Shown here: one piece after another, positions 6,078 through 13,774 of the stretch
Layout of the letters: each line of letters opens with the position of its first letter
Position numbering within the stretch: the stretch's first letter is position 1
From: Chloroflexota bacterium
GTDB taxonomy: Bacteria > Chloroflexota > Limnocylindria > Limnocylindrales > CSP1-4
Reading direction: 5' to 3'
Assembly: GCA_021786265.1 (NCBI GenBank)
Contig: JAJYNP010000328.1
Location: 1 to 25,369, forward strand
Length of the DNA stretch: 25,369 nt
The notes under the pieces: generated by a model
The model's input: only the letters and a program-made list of their open reading frames with translations
Database searches by the model: none
What the model was told of the DNA's origin: nothing
Made by a program: the position numbers and the translations under genes

Positions 6078-7111
6078 GGATCGCCGTCACCGGAGCGGGA
6101 GGCAGGCTCGGGAGCGCCCTGGTCGCGGCGTTCGCCCGGGAGGCACCCCTGGCACGCGCGGTCTCGGTCGAGGGATGGTCGCGGCCCGCGCTCGACCTGG
6201 ATCGCCCGGAGACGCTGGCGGCACTGGTGCGGGCGCGCCGCCCCAACCTGGTGATCCACGCGGCGGCCTGGACCGACGTGGACGGCTGCGCGGTCGAACC
6301 GGAGGTGGCAATGCGCCGCAACGGCGAGGCCACGGCGGCGCTGGCGGGGGCGTGCCGGGAGGCCGGCGCGAACCTCCTGTACGTCTCGACCAACGAGGTG
6401 TTCGACGGTCGCCGCACCGACGGACGGCCGTACGACGAGGACGACCCGGTGGCGCCGGCGAACCCCTACGGGCGGAGCAAGCGGGCGGGCGAGGAGGCGG
6501 TGCTCGCCGGGGGCGGAGCGGAGGTCATTGAACCCCCCCTGGCCGGCCGGGCGACCGGGGACGGCGGAACCGCGTGGCGCACCGGCGAGCACGGGCGAGC
6601 GGCGGCTCCCGATCGAGCGGCCGATCGCGACGGCCCCCGCGGCTGGGTGGTGCGCACCGCCTGGTTGTACGGCCCTCCAGGCGCCGACTTCCCGGCGAAG
6701 ATCATCACCGCCGCCGTCCGGGCCGCGGCCGGGGGAACGGTCCTCCGGCTCGTCGCCGACGAGATCGGCTCTCCCACGCGCGCCTCGGACCTGGCCTCCG
6801 GGATCGTGGCCCTCGTGCGTGCGCGGCCCGCGAACGGCATCTACCACCTGGTGAACGCCGGCCACACGTCGCGGGCCGACTGGGCCGAGGCGGTGCTCCG
6901 GGAGGCGGAGATCCGCGTCCTGACCGAGCGCGTTCCGGGATCGACCTGGCCGCGAGCCTCCACGCCTCCGCCGTGGGGGGTGCTGGGCACGGGCCACGCG
7001 GCGCAGCTCGGGATCCTGCTGCGCGACTGGCGGGCCGCGCTGTTCGACGAGGTGCCGCGGTACCTGGAGCTGGCGGCCCAGGCACGGCGTGCGCTGGAGG
7101 TGACGAGATGA
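6074..7111 (+). CDS. rmlD: dTDP-4-dehydrorhamnose reductase (RmlD) with an internal insertion
   Basis: It reduces dTDP-4-keto-L-rhamnose to dTDP-L-rhamnose with NAD(P)H. Visible are the Rossmann motif VTGAGGRLG (residues 5-13), NLVIHAAAWTDVDGCA, the catalytic region STNEVFDG (105-112) and Y132xxxK136, followed by RTAWLYGPPG. Family members have STDYVFDG, so the third position is N-E here rather than D-Y. Residues about 146-190, between the helix after YxxxK and the strand VVRTAWLYG, form a 45-residue Gly/Arg/Ala-rich insertion not present in ordinary RmlD. The GTG at 6074 places the Rossmann strand directly at the N-terminus. An ATGA overlap at 7108-7111 couples it to rmlC. Confidence 0.9.
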   Translation: MRIAVTGAGGRLGSALVAAFAREAPLARAVSVEGWSRPALDLDRPETLAALVRARRPNLVIHAAAWTDVDGCAVEPEVAMRRNGEATAALAGACREAGANLLYVSTNEVFDGRRTDGRPYDEDDPVAPANPYGRSKRAGEEAVLAGGGAEVIEPPLAGRATGDGGTAWRTGEHGRAAAPDRAADRDGPRGWVVRTAWLYGPPGADFPAKIITAAVRAAAGGTVLRLVADEIGSPTRASDLASGIVALVRARPANGIYHLVNAGHTSRADWAEAVLREAEIRVLTERVPGSTWPRASTPPPWGVLGTGHAAQLGILLRDWRAALFDEVPRYLELAAQARRALEVTR

Positions 7112-7644
7112 CCGGCTGGCCGGGCGGGGAGCCCGGGCGACTGGACGGCGTGGCCTGGGGCCGGTTGACCGCGCATGCCGACGAGCGCGGCGCCTTCCGC
7201 GAGCTCTGGCGTGCCAGCTGGTCGGCCGAGCGGTTCGTCCAGGCCAACCTGTCGACCAGCCGCGCGCGCGTCCTGCGCGGACTCCACTACCACCGCCGCC
7301 AGCTCGACCGCTGGACCGTCGCCAGCGGGCGCGCGTTCGTGGCCCTCGTGGACGTGCGCCCCCTCCTCGCCGACCTGTCCGCCGCGCCTCTCGTGGAGAC
7401 GCGCGTGCTCGGCCCCGACGAGTGGGTGGCGATCCCCTCCGGCGTCGCCCACGGCTTCTATGCCATCGAGCCCATCGAGCTGCTCTACTTCGTGACCACC
7501 GAGTACGACGGCACCGACGAGCTGGGCTTCGCCTGGGACGACCCGGAGGTCGGGGTCCCCTGGCCCGACCGCGACCCCATCCTCTCGCCCCGCGACCGCT
7601 CGAACCCGCCGCTCCGGGAGCTGGTGCGCTCGCTCGGTGGGTGA
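7108..7644 (+). CDS. rmlC: dTDP-4-dehydrorhamnose 3,5-epimerase (RmlC)
   Basis: A cupin-fold epimerase acting on dTDP-4-keto-6-deoxyglucose at C3 and C5. The 178-residue length is normal. LRGLHYH at residues 56-62 holds the catalytic His60, and GVAHGFYA (112-119) and RDPILSPRD near the end match the family; the tyrosine of TTEYDG corresponds to the general acid region. It is the last gene of the rml operon. The order A-B-D-C means the epimerase is encoded after the reductase although it acts before it. About 90 bases without a clear terminator follow before the next gene. Confidence 0.92.
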   Translation: MTGWPGGEPGRLDGVAWGRLTAHADERGAFRELWRASWSAERFVQANLSTSRARVLRGLHYHRRQLDRWTVASGRAFVALVDVRPLLADLSAAPLVETRVLGPDEWVAIPSGVAHGFYAIEPIELLYFVTTEYDGTDELGFAWDDPEVGVPWPDRDPILSPRDRSNPPLRELVRSLGG

Positions 7645-7669
7645 GGCCACGCGGGTGCTGCTACTCCCG

Positions 7670-7721
7670 TTGTTTCAGCAGGCGACAGGACTTAGGCTTG
7701 GGTTGGCGACGCCGAGCCAAC
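7670..7721 (+). promoter_or_regulatory. Promoter and small palindrome before the DUF6036-type gene
   Basis: TTGTTT (7670-7675) and TAGGCT (7693-7698) are 17 bases apart. A palindrome GTTGGC (7702-7707) / GCCAAC (7716-7721) lies just downstream, where a repressor could block transcription. Both are seen in the sequence; function is inferred. Confidence 0.4.
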
Positions 7722-7749
7722 AGGCGAGACGGAGATGGGAGACCACGAC

Positions 7750-8379
7750 ATGGCGGTCCGTTGGCCCGCCCCGATCGAGGTGGTGCGGCGCTTGATCGAG
7801 GTCTCGGAGCAGCGCGGGGAGCCGATCGGCAGCCTGATCGTTCTCGTCGGCGGCAGCGCGATGGCGGCTCATGGGATCCGCGGCGAGTCCAGGGATGTCG
7901 ATGCGTACTCCCCGGTGGTCAGCGACGAGGCCGTGGCCCAGGTGGAGGCCGAGCTGCGCATGACGTACGGCGATGGCTTCCGGATCGACCTGACGACGGT
8001 GGAGAACATCTGGGGCCTGATCATGATCCGCGATCTCGCCCGGGCGCCGCGCGTGACGCAGATTGTGAGCCCCGGTGGTCGTACGCACACCGTGCGCGCC
8101 CTGTCGATCGAAGATCTGTACGTCCTCAAAGTCGCTTCGGGCCGACGGCGCGACAATGACGACCTGCCGCTTATCGCCCCGCGAACCAGCGCAGACGCCA
8201 TCGTCGCCCGGTTCAACGCGCTCCTTCCGGGGATCGGGAACCGCGCCGCGATCCCGGCGATCGCGGACGCGCTGGTCAGGAACCTCGCCGCGCACTACGG
8301 CCTTGCCCCGGCTCGGATCATTCAGCAACTCGCCGTGAGCAACGGCATCAAGGCAGATCTGCGCGAGGCGCACGCATGA
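7750..8379 (+). CDS. DUF6036/AbiEii-like nucleotidyltransferase
   Basis: A nucleotidyltransferase-fold protein. The strand-loop VLVGGSAMAAHGIRGESRDVDAYS carries GGS (34-36) and D49xD51, and D80 in GFRIDL is a third acidic candidate. A second block EDLYVLKVASGRRRDNDDL is typical of DUF6036 and AbiEii-like proteins, used in toxin-antitoxin and abortive-infection systems. I prefer the ATG at 7750, preceded by GGGAG eight bases upstream, over the ATG at 7735, whose GGAG is too close. The gene ends with an ATGA overlap onto a small partner gene. Which of the two would be toxic is not known. Confidence 0.7.
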   Translation: MAVRWPAPIEVVRRLIEVSEQRGEPIGSLIVLVGGSAMAAHGIRGESRDVDAYSPVVSDEAVAQVEAELRMTYGDGFRIDLTTVENIWGLIMIRDLARAPRVTQIVSPGGRTHTVRALSIEDLYVLKVASGRRRDNDDLPLIAPRTSADAIVARFNALLPGIGNRAAIPAIADALVRNLAAHYGLAPARIIQQLAVSNGIKADLREAHA

Positions 8380-8792
8380 CGGCAGACGCGATCGAGCAAG
8401 CCATCGAGGACGAGGAACAGACGCTTGCCGAGACCGCCACGCTGCTCCGCTCGGCGGTAGCCTGGAGTCGGTGGCCGGTGGCTGCCCGACGCGCCCTTGC
8501 GCTGGCCCTGGATGAAGGGGCTGCGGAGTCCGAGACCTCCGCATGGCAGGCGCGCATCCTTCGTCGCCACCTGTTCGGTCCAGATGCGTGGAATTCGCCG
8601 CTCCGGGCGCCGTCCCGACCTGCGACCATCGACATCCGCCGCGCCGAGCGCCTCCGCATCGACCTGCCACGCCTCGTGTCGCTCCGGGCGGGCGCGTATC
8701 TCACGGCTCGTCGCCGGCACAACCAGCCACCCGAGCAGGAGTCCGTCGCGCTCGCTGTGGAAGCGCAGCACGCGACACGACCGCAGCGTTGA
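8376..8792 (+). CDS. Hypothetical partner protein of the DUF6036-type nucleotidyltransferase
   Basis: A 138-residue protein I do not recognise. It opens with an acidic helix (MTADAIEQAIEDEEQTLAE), continues with a basic, alanine-rich middle and a second helical block (ERLRIDLPRLVSLRAGAYL), and has no signal peptide or membrane segment. Its ATG overlaps the stop of the nucleotidyltransferase gene in ATGA, so the two are made together. By position it is the second component of a two-gene module of the toxin-antitoxin type; function is not shown by the sequence. Confidence 0.6.
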   Translation: MTADAIEQAIEDEEQTLAETATLLRSAVAWSRWPVAARRALALALDEGAAESETSAWQARILRRHLFGPDAWNSPLRAPSRPATIDIRRAERLRIDLPRLVSLRAGAYLTARRRHNQPPEQESVALAVEAQHATRPQR

Positions 8793-8856
8793 CCTCCCCG
8801 ACCGGAGCACCGGCGCGCCTCCTGCTCGGGGCCGTGCCCCAGGACCCGTCGACCAG

Positions 8857-8905
8857 TTGACGTGTACTCAGTAAGTTGAGTAATTTTACTCACTATGTTG
8901 AGTAA
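8857..8905 (+). promoter_or_regulatory. Promoter with two palindromic operators, the second covering the start codon
   Basis: A TTGACG box (8857-8862) is followed by two copies of ACTCAsTAwGTTGAGTAA at 8866-8883 and 8888-8905. Each is a palindrome (TACTCA-6-TGAGTA in the first, TTACTCA-6-TGAGTAA in the second), and their centres are 22 bp apart, close to two helical turns. The first sits where a promoter spacer would be, with AGTAAT (8879-8884) as a possible -10. The second spans the ATG at 8895. Cooperative binding of a dimeric repressor is the natural reading; the repressor is not identified. Confidence 0.65.
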
Positions 8906-10115
8906 CGCACCTGCATTGCCGCCGTACCGGCGCCCCGCCTTCGCGACGCTGCTCGGCCGGCTCCGCGAGCCTCGACGGTTCATCCAGGTCGTCGCCGGGC
9001 CCCGCCAGGTGGGCAAGACCACACTTGTCCGCCAGGCGGTCGCGGAGCTGGAGGCTCCTGTTGTCGTCGCCAGCGCGGACGATCCCGGTCTGCGCGATCG
9101 CGCCTGGCTCGCCGCGCAGTGGGAATCGGCCCGCGTGCTTGCGCGCACGCAGCCGACCAAGCAGAGCGTCCTGGTCCTTGACGAGATCCAGAAGATCCCG
9201 GAGTGGCCGGAGATCGTGAAACGCCTGTGGGACGAGGACACGGCCACCGGCGCCGATGTGCGCGTCATCCTGCTCGGATCTGCGCCGCTCCTCATCGCCC
9301 ATGGGCTATCGGAGAGCCTGGCCGGCCGCTTCGAGCTGATCCGGCTCAGCCACTGGAGCTTCGCCGAGATGCGCGCGGCGTTCGGCTGGGACCTCGACCG
9401 GTTCGTGTTGTTCGGCGGCTACCCTGGCGCCGCATCCCTGGCCGACGATGTCGGTCGGTGGCGCTCGTACGTGCTCGACTCGCTCATCGAGACGACCCTG
9501 TCACGCGATGTCCTGCTGCTGAACCGGGTCGACAAGCCGGCGCTCCTGCGGCAGCTCTTCCGGGTCGGGTGCGACTACTCGGCGCAGGTCGTCTCATACA
9601 CGAAGCTCACCGGCCAGCTGCGCGACGCCGGCAACACGACCACGCTCGCGCACTACCTGCACCTGCTCGGGGATGCCGGTCTCCTGACCGGCCTGGAGAA
9701 GTTCTCCGGCTCGAAGGTTCGCAGGCGCGGGTCGAGCCCGAAGCTGCTCGCCCTGGACACCGGGCTGGTGACCGCCATGTCGGGAGCCGACCCCGCGGTC
9801 ATCCGGGGGCGCGGCGAGCTCTGGGGCCGGCTGGTCGAGACCGCGATCGGCGCGCATCTCGTGAACACGGCAGCGCCCGGGATCGAGGTGAGCTGGTGGC
9901 GCGACGCCAACCGCGAGGTCGACTTCGTGCTGTCAGACGGTCGGCGAGTGCTGGCCATCGAGGTCGCGGGCGGCAGGGTGAAGGACAGCCTGCCCGGTCT
10001 CGAGGCGTTCACCAGGCTCGCACCAGCCTCCCGGCCGCTGCTGGTCGGTGCGCAGGGGCTCCCGCTCGAGCAGGCCCTGCTGCTGACGGCTGCGGACCTG
10101 CTGGGCGCTGGATAG
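8895..10115 (+). CDS. AAA ATPase with DUF4143 domain
   Basis: A 406-residue protein of the AAA_14/DUF4143 type (PF13173 plus PF13635). Walker A is GPRQVGKT at residues 35-42, Walker B is VLVLDEIQ at 92-99, and a sensor-like VILLGSAPLL follows. The C-terminal half has the DUF4143 pattern: YSAQVVSYTKLTGQL, then HYLHLLGDAGLLTGLEKF, and WWRDANREVDFVLSDGRRVLAIEVAGG. That last block resembles a PD-(D/E)XK core, but the expected lysine (EVK) is alanine (EVA), so nuclease activity is doubtful. The family is widespread, often near mobile or defence genes, and has no settled role. The start is fixed by the operator structure and by RBS-less ATG; a leader of only a few bases is likely. Confidence 0.88.
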   Translation: MLSNAPALPPYRRPAFATLLGRLREPRRFIQVVAGPRQVGKTTLVRQAVAELEAPVVVASADDPGLRDRAWLAAQWESARVLARTQPTKQSVLVLDEIQKIPEWPEIVKRLWDEDTATGADVRVILLGSAPLLIAHGLSESLAGRFELIRLSHWSFAEMRAAFGWDLDRFVLFGGYPGAASLADDVGRWRSYVLDSLIETTLSRDVLLLNRVDKPALLRQLFRVGCDYSAQVVSYTKLTGQLRDAGNTTTLAHYLHLLGDAGLLTGLEKFSGSKVRRRGSSPKLLALDTGLVTAMSGADPAVIRGRGELWGRLVETAIGAHLVNTAAPGIEVSWWRDANREVDFVLSDGRRVLAIEVAGGRVKDSLPGLEAFTRLAPASRPLLVGAQGLPLEQALLLTAADLLGAG

Positions 10116-10356
10116 GGTGTGTGGCCGGCCGGGCGCACGATTCGGGACGCGGATTCGCGCGGCGCTGGTGGCCGTCCAGCTGTGGCGGGAGGCGCTCTGC
10201 GACGTAAGCGGAGCGAGCGGTCGTGGTGCAGGCTGGCGCCACGAAATGGTCGCACGACGGGTCAGACATTGCGAATCACCTTGCACGCCGGCGCGCGGCC
10301 GAGTATCACTGCCGCGGAGGGTCACCGGGGAGTGACCCGCAGCCAGGGAGGTTCGG
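10116..10356 (+). promoter_or_regulatory. Flp pilin promoter region with palindrome and strong ribosome binding site
   Basis: TTGCAC (10281-10286) and TATCAC (10304-10309) are 17 bases apart. Downstream is an inverted repeat GGTCAC (10320-10325) / GTGACC (10332-10337), and AGGGAGG (10345-10351) lies five bases before the ATG at 10357. This is the best Shine-Dalgarno sequence in the window, as expected for an abundant structural protein. The first 150 bases of the gap hold nothing I recognise. Confidence 0.6.
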
Positions 10357-10509
10357 ATGCTCACGCGCCTGTTCGACCGCGAGGAAGGCCAGGGCCTCGC
10401 GGAATACGCCCTCATCCTTGCCCTCATCGCGATCATCGCGATCGTCGCGCTCATCTTCCTGGGCAACCAGGTCAGCTCGATCCTGAGCACCGTCGGCACC
10501 TCGGTCTGA
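10357..10509 (+). CDS. flp: Flp/Fap-family pilin, orphan
   Basis: A 50-residue type IVb pilin (PF04964). It has a short basic leader MLTRLFDREEG, then the processing-site region GQGLAEYALI followed by a 20-residue hydrophobic helix, the standard Flp layout with Glu and Tyr at the start of the helix. The prepilin peptidase would cut after the first or second Gly around residues 11-13. No tad, rcp or peptidase gene is nearby, so assembly machinery must be elsewhere. The gene has its own promoter, strong RBS and terminator, so it is a single-gene unit. It is too short for most ORF filters. Confidence 0.9.
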   Translation: MLTRLFDREEGQGLAEYALILALIAIIAIVALIFLGNQVSSILSTVGTSV

Positions 10510-10531
10510 GCCGCGCCAGGGTGCGGTACGT

Positions 10532-10555
10532 GGGCCCCGCCGCGCGGCGGGGCCC
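10532..10555. terminator. Strong hairpin between convergent flp and GT-C genes
   Basis: A perfect stem of GGGCCCCGCC (10532-10541) with GGCGGGGCCC (10546-10555) around a GCGC loop, 22 bases after the flp stop. There is no T-run, so it may act as a rho-dependent or bidirectional barrier to transcription from both sides. Confidence 0.7.
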
Positions 10556-10589
10556 ATTCGATTCGCCGACCGCCTGGCCCTGCGTCCCC

Positions 10590-11870
10590 TTACATGTTGA
10601 ACGCCCAGTACACCAGCCCCAGGTTCACCAGCACGCTCCAGGCGATGCCGAGCTGCCAGACCCGGCCCACACCCCGCCGGGACGCCCAGATCGCGCAGAG
10701 CACCAGCCAGAACGGGACCGAGTCGAGCAGGTAGCGGTAGCCGAACTGCACCCAGCCCCCGCCGTAGTAGAGCAGCGTGGGCAGCAGCACCAGCAGCCCC
10801 GTGAGCGCCAGCACGCGGGCCTCGGACGAGCGGAGGAGCGACCAGAGCCCCACCAGCAGCGCCGGGCTGGTGAGCAGCACCGACATGCCCAGCGTGCTCG
10901 GCACGAAGAACGGCGGCGTCGAGGTCAGCTCGTCGGGGCCCTTCAGGAACAGGTAGTCCAGGTTCATGGGCAGGTGGACGATCGAGAAGAGCCCCTGCTC
11001 GCGCAGCGTCTCCAGGAACGGCGGCAGCGCCGCGAGCTCGTAACCGGTCTCCAGCGGCGACCCGAAGCGCGCCCAGTTGTACCAGAAGAAGATCAGCCCG
11101 AACGGGACCGACGCGACCGCGACCGTGATCGCCGGGGCCAGCCCGTCCCGGACCGCCCGCCGCAGGCCCGGCAGATCGGTCGGCCGTCCCGCGACCACCC
11201 AGGCGTAGTAGGGCAGCGCGAACAGCAGCGTCGAGCGAGTGAGGAACGCCGCCCCGCCCAGGACCCCCAGGAGCCAGGGCCTCGGCCGCTCCCGGCGCGT
11301 CTCGATCAGCGCCCAGAACGTCAGCCCCATGCCCACGATCTCGGCCGTGTGCCAGACCCCGCCGCGCTCGGTGACGTTCCACAGCACCGTGCCGAAGCCG
11401 AACAGGACCGTGAGCCAGAGCCGGTCGTCCGCGCGCCGCACCCCGAACGCGCCGATCGTCACCCACGCCAGCGCCACGTCCACGCCGGCCAGGAACGCGT
11501 TCACCAGCGGCTCGATCGCGATCGCCTGCCCCACGCCGATCAGCGCCACCAGCGGCATGAAGAGGAACGCCGGGAAGGGATCGAACGGCACGTAGACGCG
11601 GCCGTCCAGCACGATGATGTCGTTGATCGGCGGCCGCCAGTCCACGTTCAGCCAGAGCCGGCCGTGCAGGAACGCGTCCGCCATCAGGAAGAAGTCGGGC
11701 CGGCCCGCGTCGAACCACCCGCCGTTGATCACGGTGGGTACGATCCAGGCGTCGACCAGCACCGTGTACAGGACGAGGGCGACGGGCACGCCGATTCCGA
11801 CCAGCAGCCGCATCCCGGGGGTACGGAACTCGTTCGCCTCGCCCCCCCACTCCGCGGTCGGGCGTGTCAC
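10590..11870 (-). CDS. GT-C fold membrane glycosyltransferase (GT39-like)
   Basis: A 426-residue polytopic protein with about 10 hydrophobic segments. After the first membrane segment comes a loop with WFDAGRPDFFLMADAFLHGRLWL and GRVYVPFDPFPAFLFMPLVAL, the layout of GT-C/PMT-like transferases that take a sugar from a polyprenyl phosphate and add it outside the membrane. The aspartate in the first loop is the usual catalytic candidate. GTG at 11870 was chosen because it forms GTGA with the stop of the upstream UPF0104 gene. It is the third gene of a GT2, UPF0104, GT-C operon. The acceptor and donor are not known. It ends just before the flp terminator. Confidence 0.75.
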   Translation of the reverse strand: MTRPTAEWGGEANEFRTPGMRLLVGIGVPVALVLYTVLVDAWIVPTVINGGWFDAGRPDFFLMADAFLHGRLWLNVDWRPPINDIIVLDGRVYVPFDPFPAFLFMPLVALIGVGQAIAIEPLVNAFLAGVDVALAWVTIGAFGVRRADDRLWLTVLFGFGTVLWNVTERGGVWHTAEIVGMGLTFWALIETRRERPRPWLLGVLGGAAFLTRSTLLFALPYYAWVVAGRPTDLPGLRRAVRDGLAPAITVAVASVPFGLIFFWYNWARFGSPLETGYELAALPPFLETLREQGLFSIVHLPMNLDYLFLKGPDELTSTPPFFVPSTLGMSVLLTSPALLVGLWSLLRSSEARVLALTGLLVLLPTLLYYGGGWVQFGYRYLLDSVPFWLVLCAIWASRRGVGRVWQLGIAWSVLVNLGLVYWAFNM

Positions 11871-12871
11871 GCCGGCTCGACCTCCTCCAGCGCACGGTCG
11901 GCCCGTCCGGCCTCGCGCAGCGCGCCCAGCCCCCAGCGCACGCGGCCCAGCTCGTACCCACCGAGCAGCGACACCGGCACCACCGTGCAGGCGTGGCTCA
12001 GGATGCCGAACGCGAAGGCCGTGGGCGCGTCGAGCCCCAGGGCGGTCGCGATCACCACCACCCCGAACTCGAACGGACCGATCCCGGCGGGCGCGGACGG
12101 CAGGGCGGCGCCCAGGTTGGCGGCGACGGCCACCGCGACCAGCCCGGCCGGCGGCAGCGAGATCCCGAGCGACGCGCTGGTCACCGCAAAGAGGCCGGAG
12201 GTCGCGAGCCAGGCGGCGAACGAGAGCGCCAGCGCGGCGAGCACGCGCCAGGGGGTCGCCGCGTCGAGGAGGGCGTGGAAGAAGCGACTGACGACGTCGG
12301 CGACACGGGCCGGGAGACCGGCCGGGGCGCGCGCGACCATCGCGTCCAGCCACCGGCGCACGATCGCGTGCGGCACCAGCGCGACCAGCGCGACGACCGC
12401 CCCCGCCCCCAGCGCGATCAGCGCGAGCGTGACCACGATGGCCCCGTGGATGCCGGCCATGGCGCAGGCGATCGCCCCGAGCGCGGCGGCCGCCACCACG
12501 TCGAGCGCGCGCTCCATGGCGATCGACCCGAGCGCCCGGCTGCGGCCCACCCCCTCGCGCGTCCCGAGCAGGTGCGCGCGCACCAGCTCGCCCAGGCGCG
12601 CGGGGAGGATGTTGTTGGCCAGGTAGCCGATCACGAGGTAGGTGAACGTGCCACGGTAGCCGGGCCGGGGCTCGCGGGCCAGCAGGATGTGCCAGCGCAC
12701 GGTGCGCAGCGAGAGGTCCACCGCGAACGGGACCAGGATCAGCGGCAGCAGCTGGACGCGACTGCGGCCGAGGACCGCGATCACCCGCCCGAGATCGATC
12801 TCCCAGAGCAGGAACGCGACGACCAGCAGGCTGACGCCGAAGCCGACCAGGGCCCGCTGGCGCGCGTTCAC
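11867..12871 (-). CDS. UPF0104/LPG-synthase-TM family membrane protein
   Basis: A 334-residue integral membrane protein of PF03706, the transmembrane half of lysylphosphatidylglycerol synthases, also found as a stand-alone protein in glycan loci. Diagnostic blocks are LSLRTVRWHILL, IGYLANNILPARLGELVRAHLL and LPSAPAGIGPFEFGVV. There is no catalytic soluble domain. A related domain is fused to the GT2 domain of archaeal AglD, so it may act as a scaffold or lipid-sugar flippase; this is inference. GTG at 12871 overlaps the GT2 stop as GTGA and its stop overlaps the GT-C start. A paralogue lies at 16616-17665. Confidence 0.85.
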   Translation of the reverse strand: MNARQRALVGFGVSLLVVAFLLWEIDLGRVIAVLGRSRVQLLPLILVPFAVDLSLRTVRWHILLAREPRPGYRGTFTYLVIGYLANNILPARLGELVRAHLLGTREGVGRSRALGSIAMERALDVVAAAALGAIACAMAGIHGAIVVTLALIALGAGAVVALVALVPHAIVRRWLDAMVARAPAGLPARVADVVSRFFHALLDAATPWRVLAALALSFAAWLATSGLFAVTSASLGISLPPAGLVAVAVAANLGAALPSAPAGIGPFEFGVVVIATALGLDAPTAFAFGILSHACTVVPVSLLGGYELGRVRWGLGALREAGRADRALEEVEPA

Positions 12872-13623
12872 GGGGAGACCGGGCGCTCCGGCTCCGCGGC
12901 GCGTGGGACCAGCCGCACGTCACGGCGGAGCCCCCAGCGGTGGAGCAGGTACCGCGCGACCACGCCGAGCGTCCCGAAGCCATAGCGCACCGAGCGCCGG
13001 AACCCGACCGACGACGCCTCCCGGAAGTACCGCGTGGGCACCGCGACCTCGGTGATCCGGAACCCGGCCGCGACCACCTGGGCCACGAACTCCTGGTCGA
13101 ACACGAAGTCGTCGCCGTTCCGGTCCCAGGCGACCGTCCGCAGCAGACGCGCGGAGTACGCGCGGAACCCGGTGTGGTACTCGGAGAGGCGGAGCCCGAA
13201 GGCGAGGTTCTCGACGTCGGTCAAGAAGTGGTTGGCGAGCCACTTCCACGGTGGCATGCCGCCGCCGAGCGGGTCGCCCAGAAAGCGGGACCCCAGCACC
13301 ATGTCCGCCCGGCCATCGAGGATCGGAGCGATCACCTGCGGGATCCGGGTCGGGTCGTACTGGTAGTCGGGGTGGACCATCACCACCACGTCGGCGCCGG
13401 CCGCCAGCGCCTCGCGGTAGCAGGTCTTCTGGTTGCCGCCGTACCCCTTGTTCTGGGGATGCACGATCACGTCCAGGCCAAGACGCTGCGCGATCTCCAC
13501 GGTCTCGTCGCTCGAGACATCGTCGACCAGGACGATCCGGTCCACCACGTCGCGCGGGATGTCGTGGTAAGTGCGCTCGAGGGTCCTGGCGGCGTTGTAG
13601 GCCGGCATGACGACGATGACCAA
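12868..13623 (-). CDS. GT2 glycosyltransferase, polyprenyl-phosphate-sugar synthase (DPM1-like)
   Basis: A 251-residue GT-A fold transferase. The nucleotide-sugar motif DDVSSDET is at residues 34-41, NKGYGGNQKTCY at about 58-69, and the metal-binding position reads HPDYQYDP at 84-91 instead of the usual DADLQ; this HPDYQ subtype is common in the family. It has no transmembrane tail. The likely reaction is transfer of a hexose from a nucleotide sugar to polyprenyl phosphate. The start is a TTG at 13623, as no ATG or GTG lies before the first strand VIVVMPAYN; an ATG six codons in would cut the strand. It is the first gene of the operon, and a TAGGAT box lies upstream at 13659-13664. Confidence 0.85.
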   Translation of the reverse strand: MVIVVMPAYNAARTLERTYHDIPRDVVDRIVLVDDVSSDETVEIAQRLGLDVIVHPQNKGYGGNQKTCYREALAAGADVVVMVHPDYQYDPTRIPQVIAPILDGRADMVLGSRFLGDPLGGGMPPWKWLANHFLTDVENLAFGLRLSEYHTGFRAYSARLLRTVAWDRNGDDFVFDQEFVAQVVAAGFRITEVAVPTRYFREASSVGFRRSVRYGFGTLGVVARYLLHRWGLRRDVRLVPRAAEPERPVSP

Positions 13624-13774
13624 GGGATTACCGTGCCTGCGGGTAGATGAGCACGTGCATCCTACCGGACGACACCCGGGTCGGCCGCGGGACGAAGGAG
13701 CGGGCGCGGATCAGGGCGGACGATCCGTCTGAACACGGGTCGTCGCCGACATCACATGGACTACAGTCTCGGGC

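Noticed and set aside
4663..6417. Long minus-strand ORF opposite rmlB and rmlD
   Set aside because: The plus-strand genes have complete catalytic motifs and coupled overlaps; the minus frame has none.
10119..12626. Long plus-strand ORF opposite the GT-C and UPF0104 genes
   Set aside because: Its product is Arg/Gln/His-rich low complexity with no domain. It is the antisense of two clear membrane proteins, a common effect of high GC.
13628..13660. Ten-codon ORF just upstream of the first minus-operon GT2 (a leader peptide?)
   Set aside because: Its ATG lies inside the probable TAGGAT -10 box, so it would not be on the transcript.
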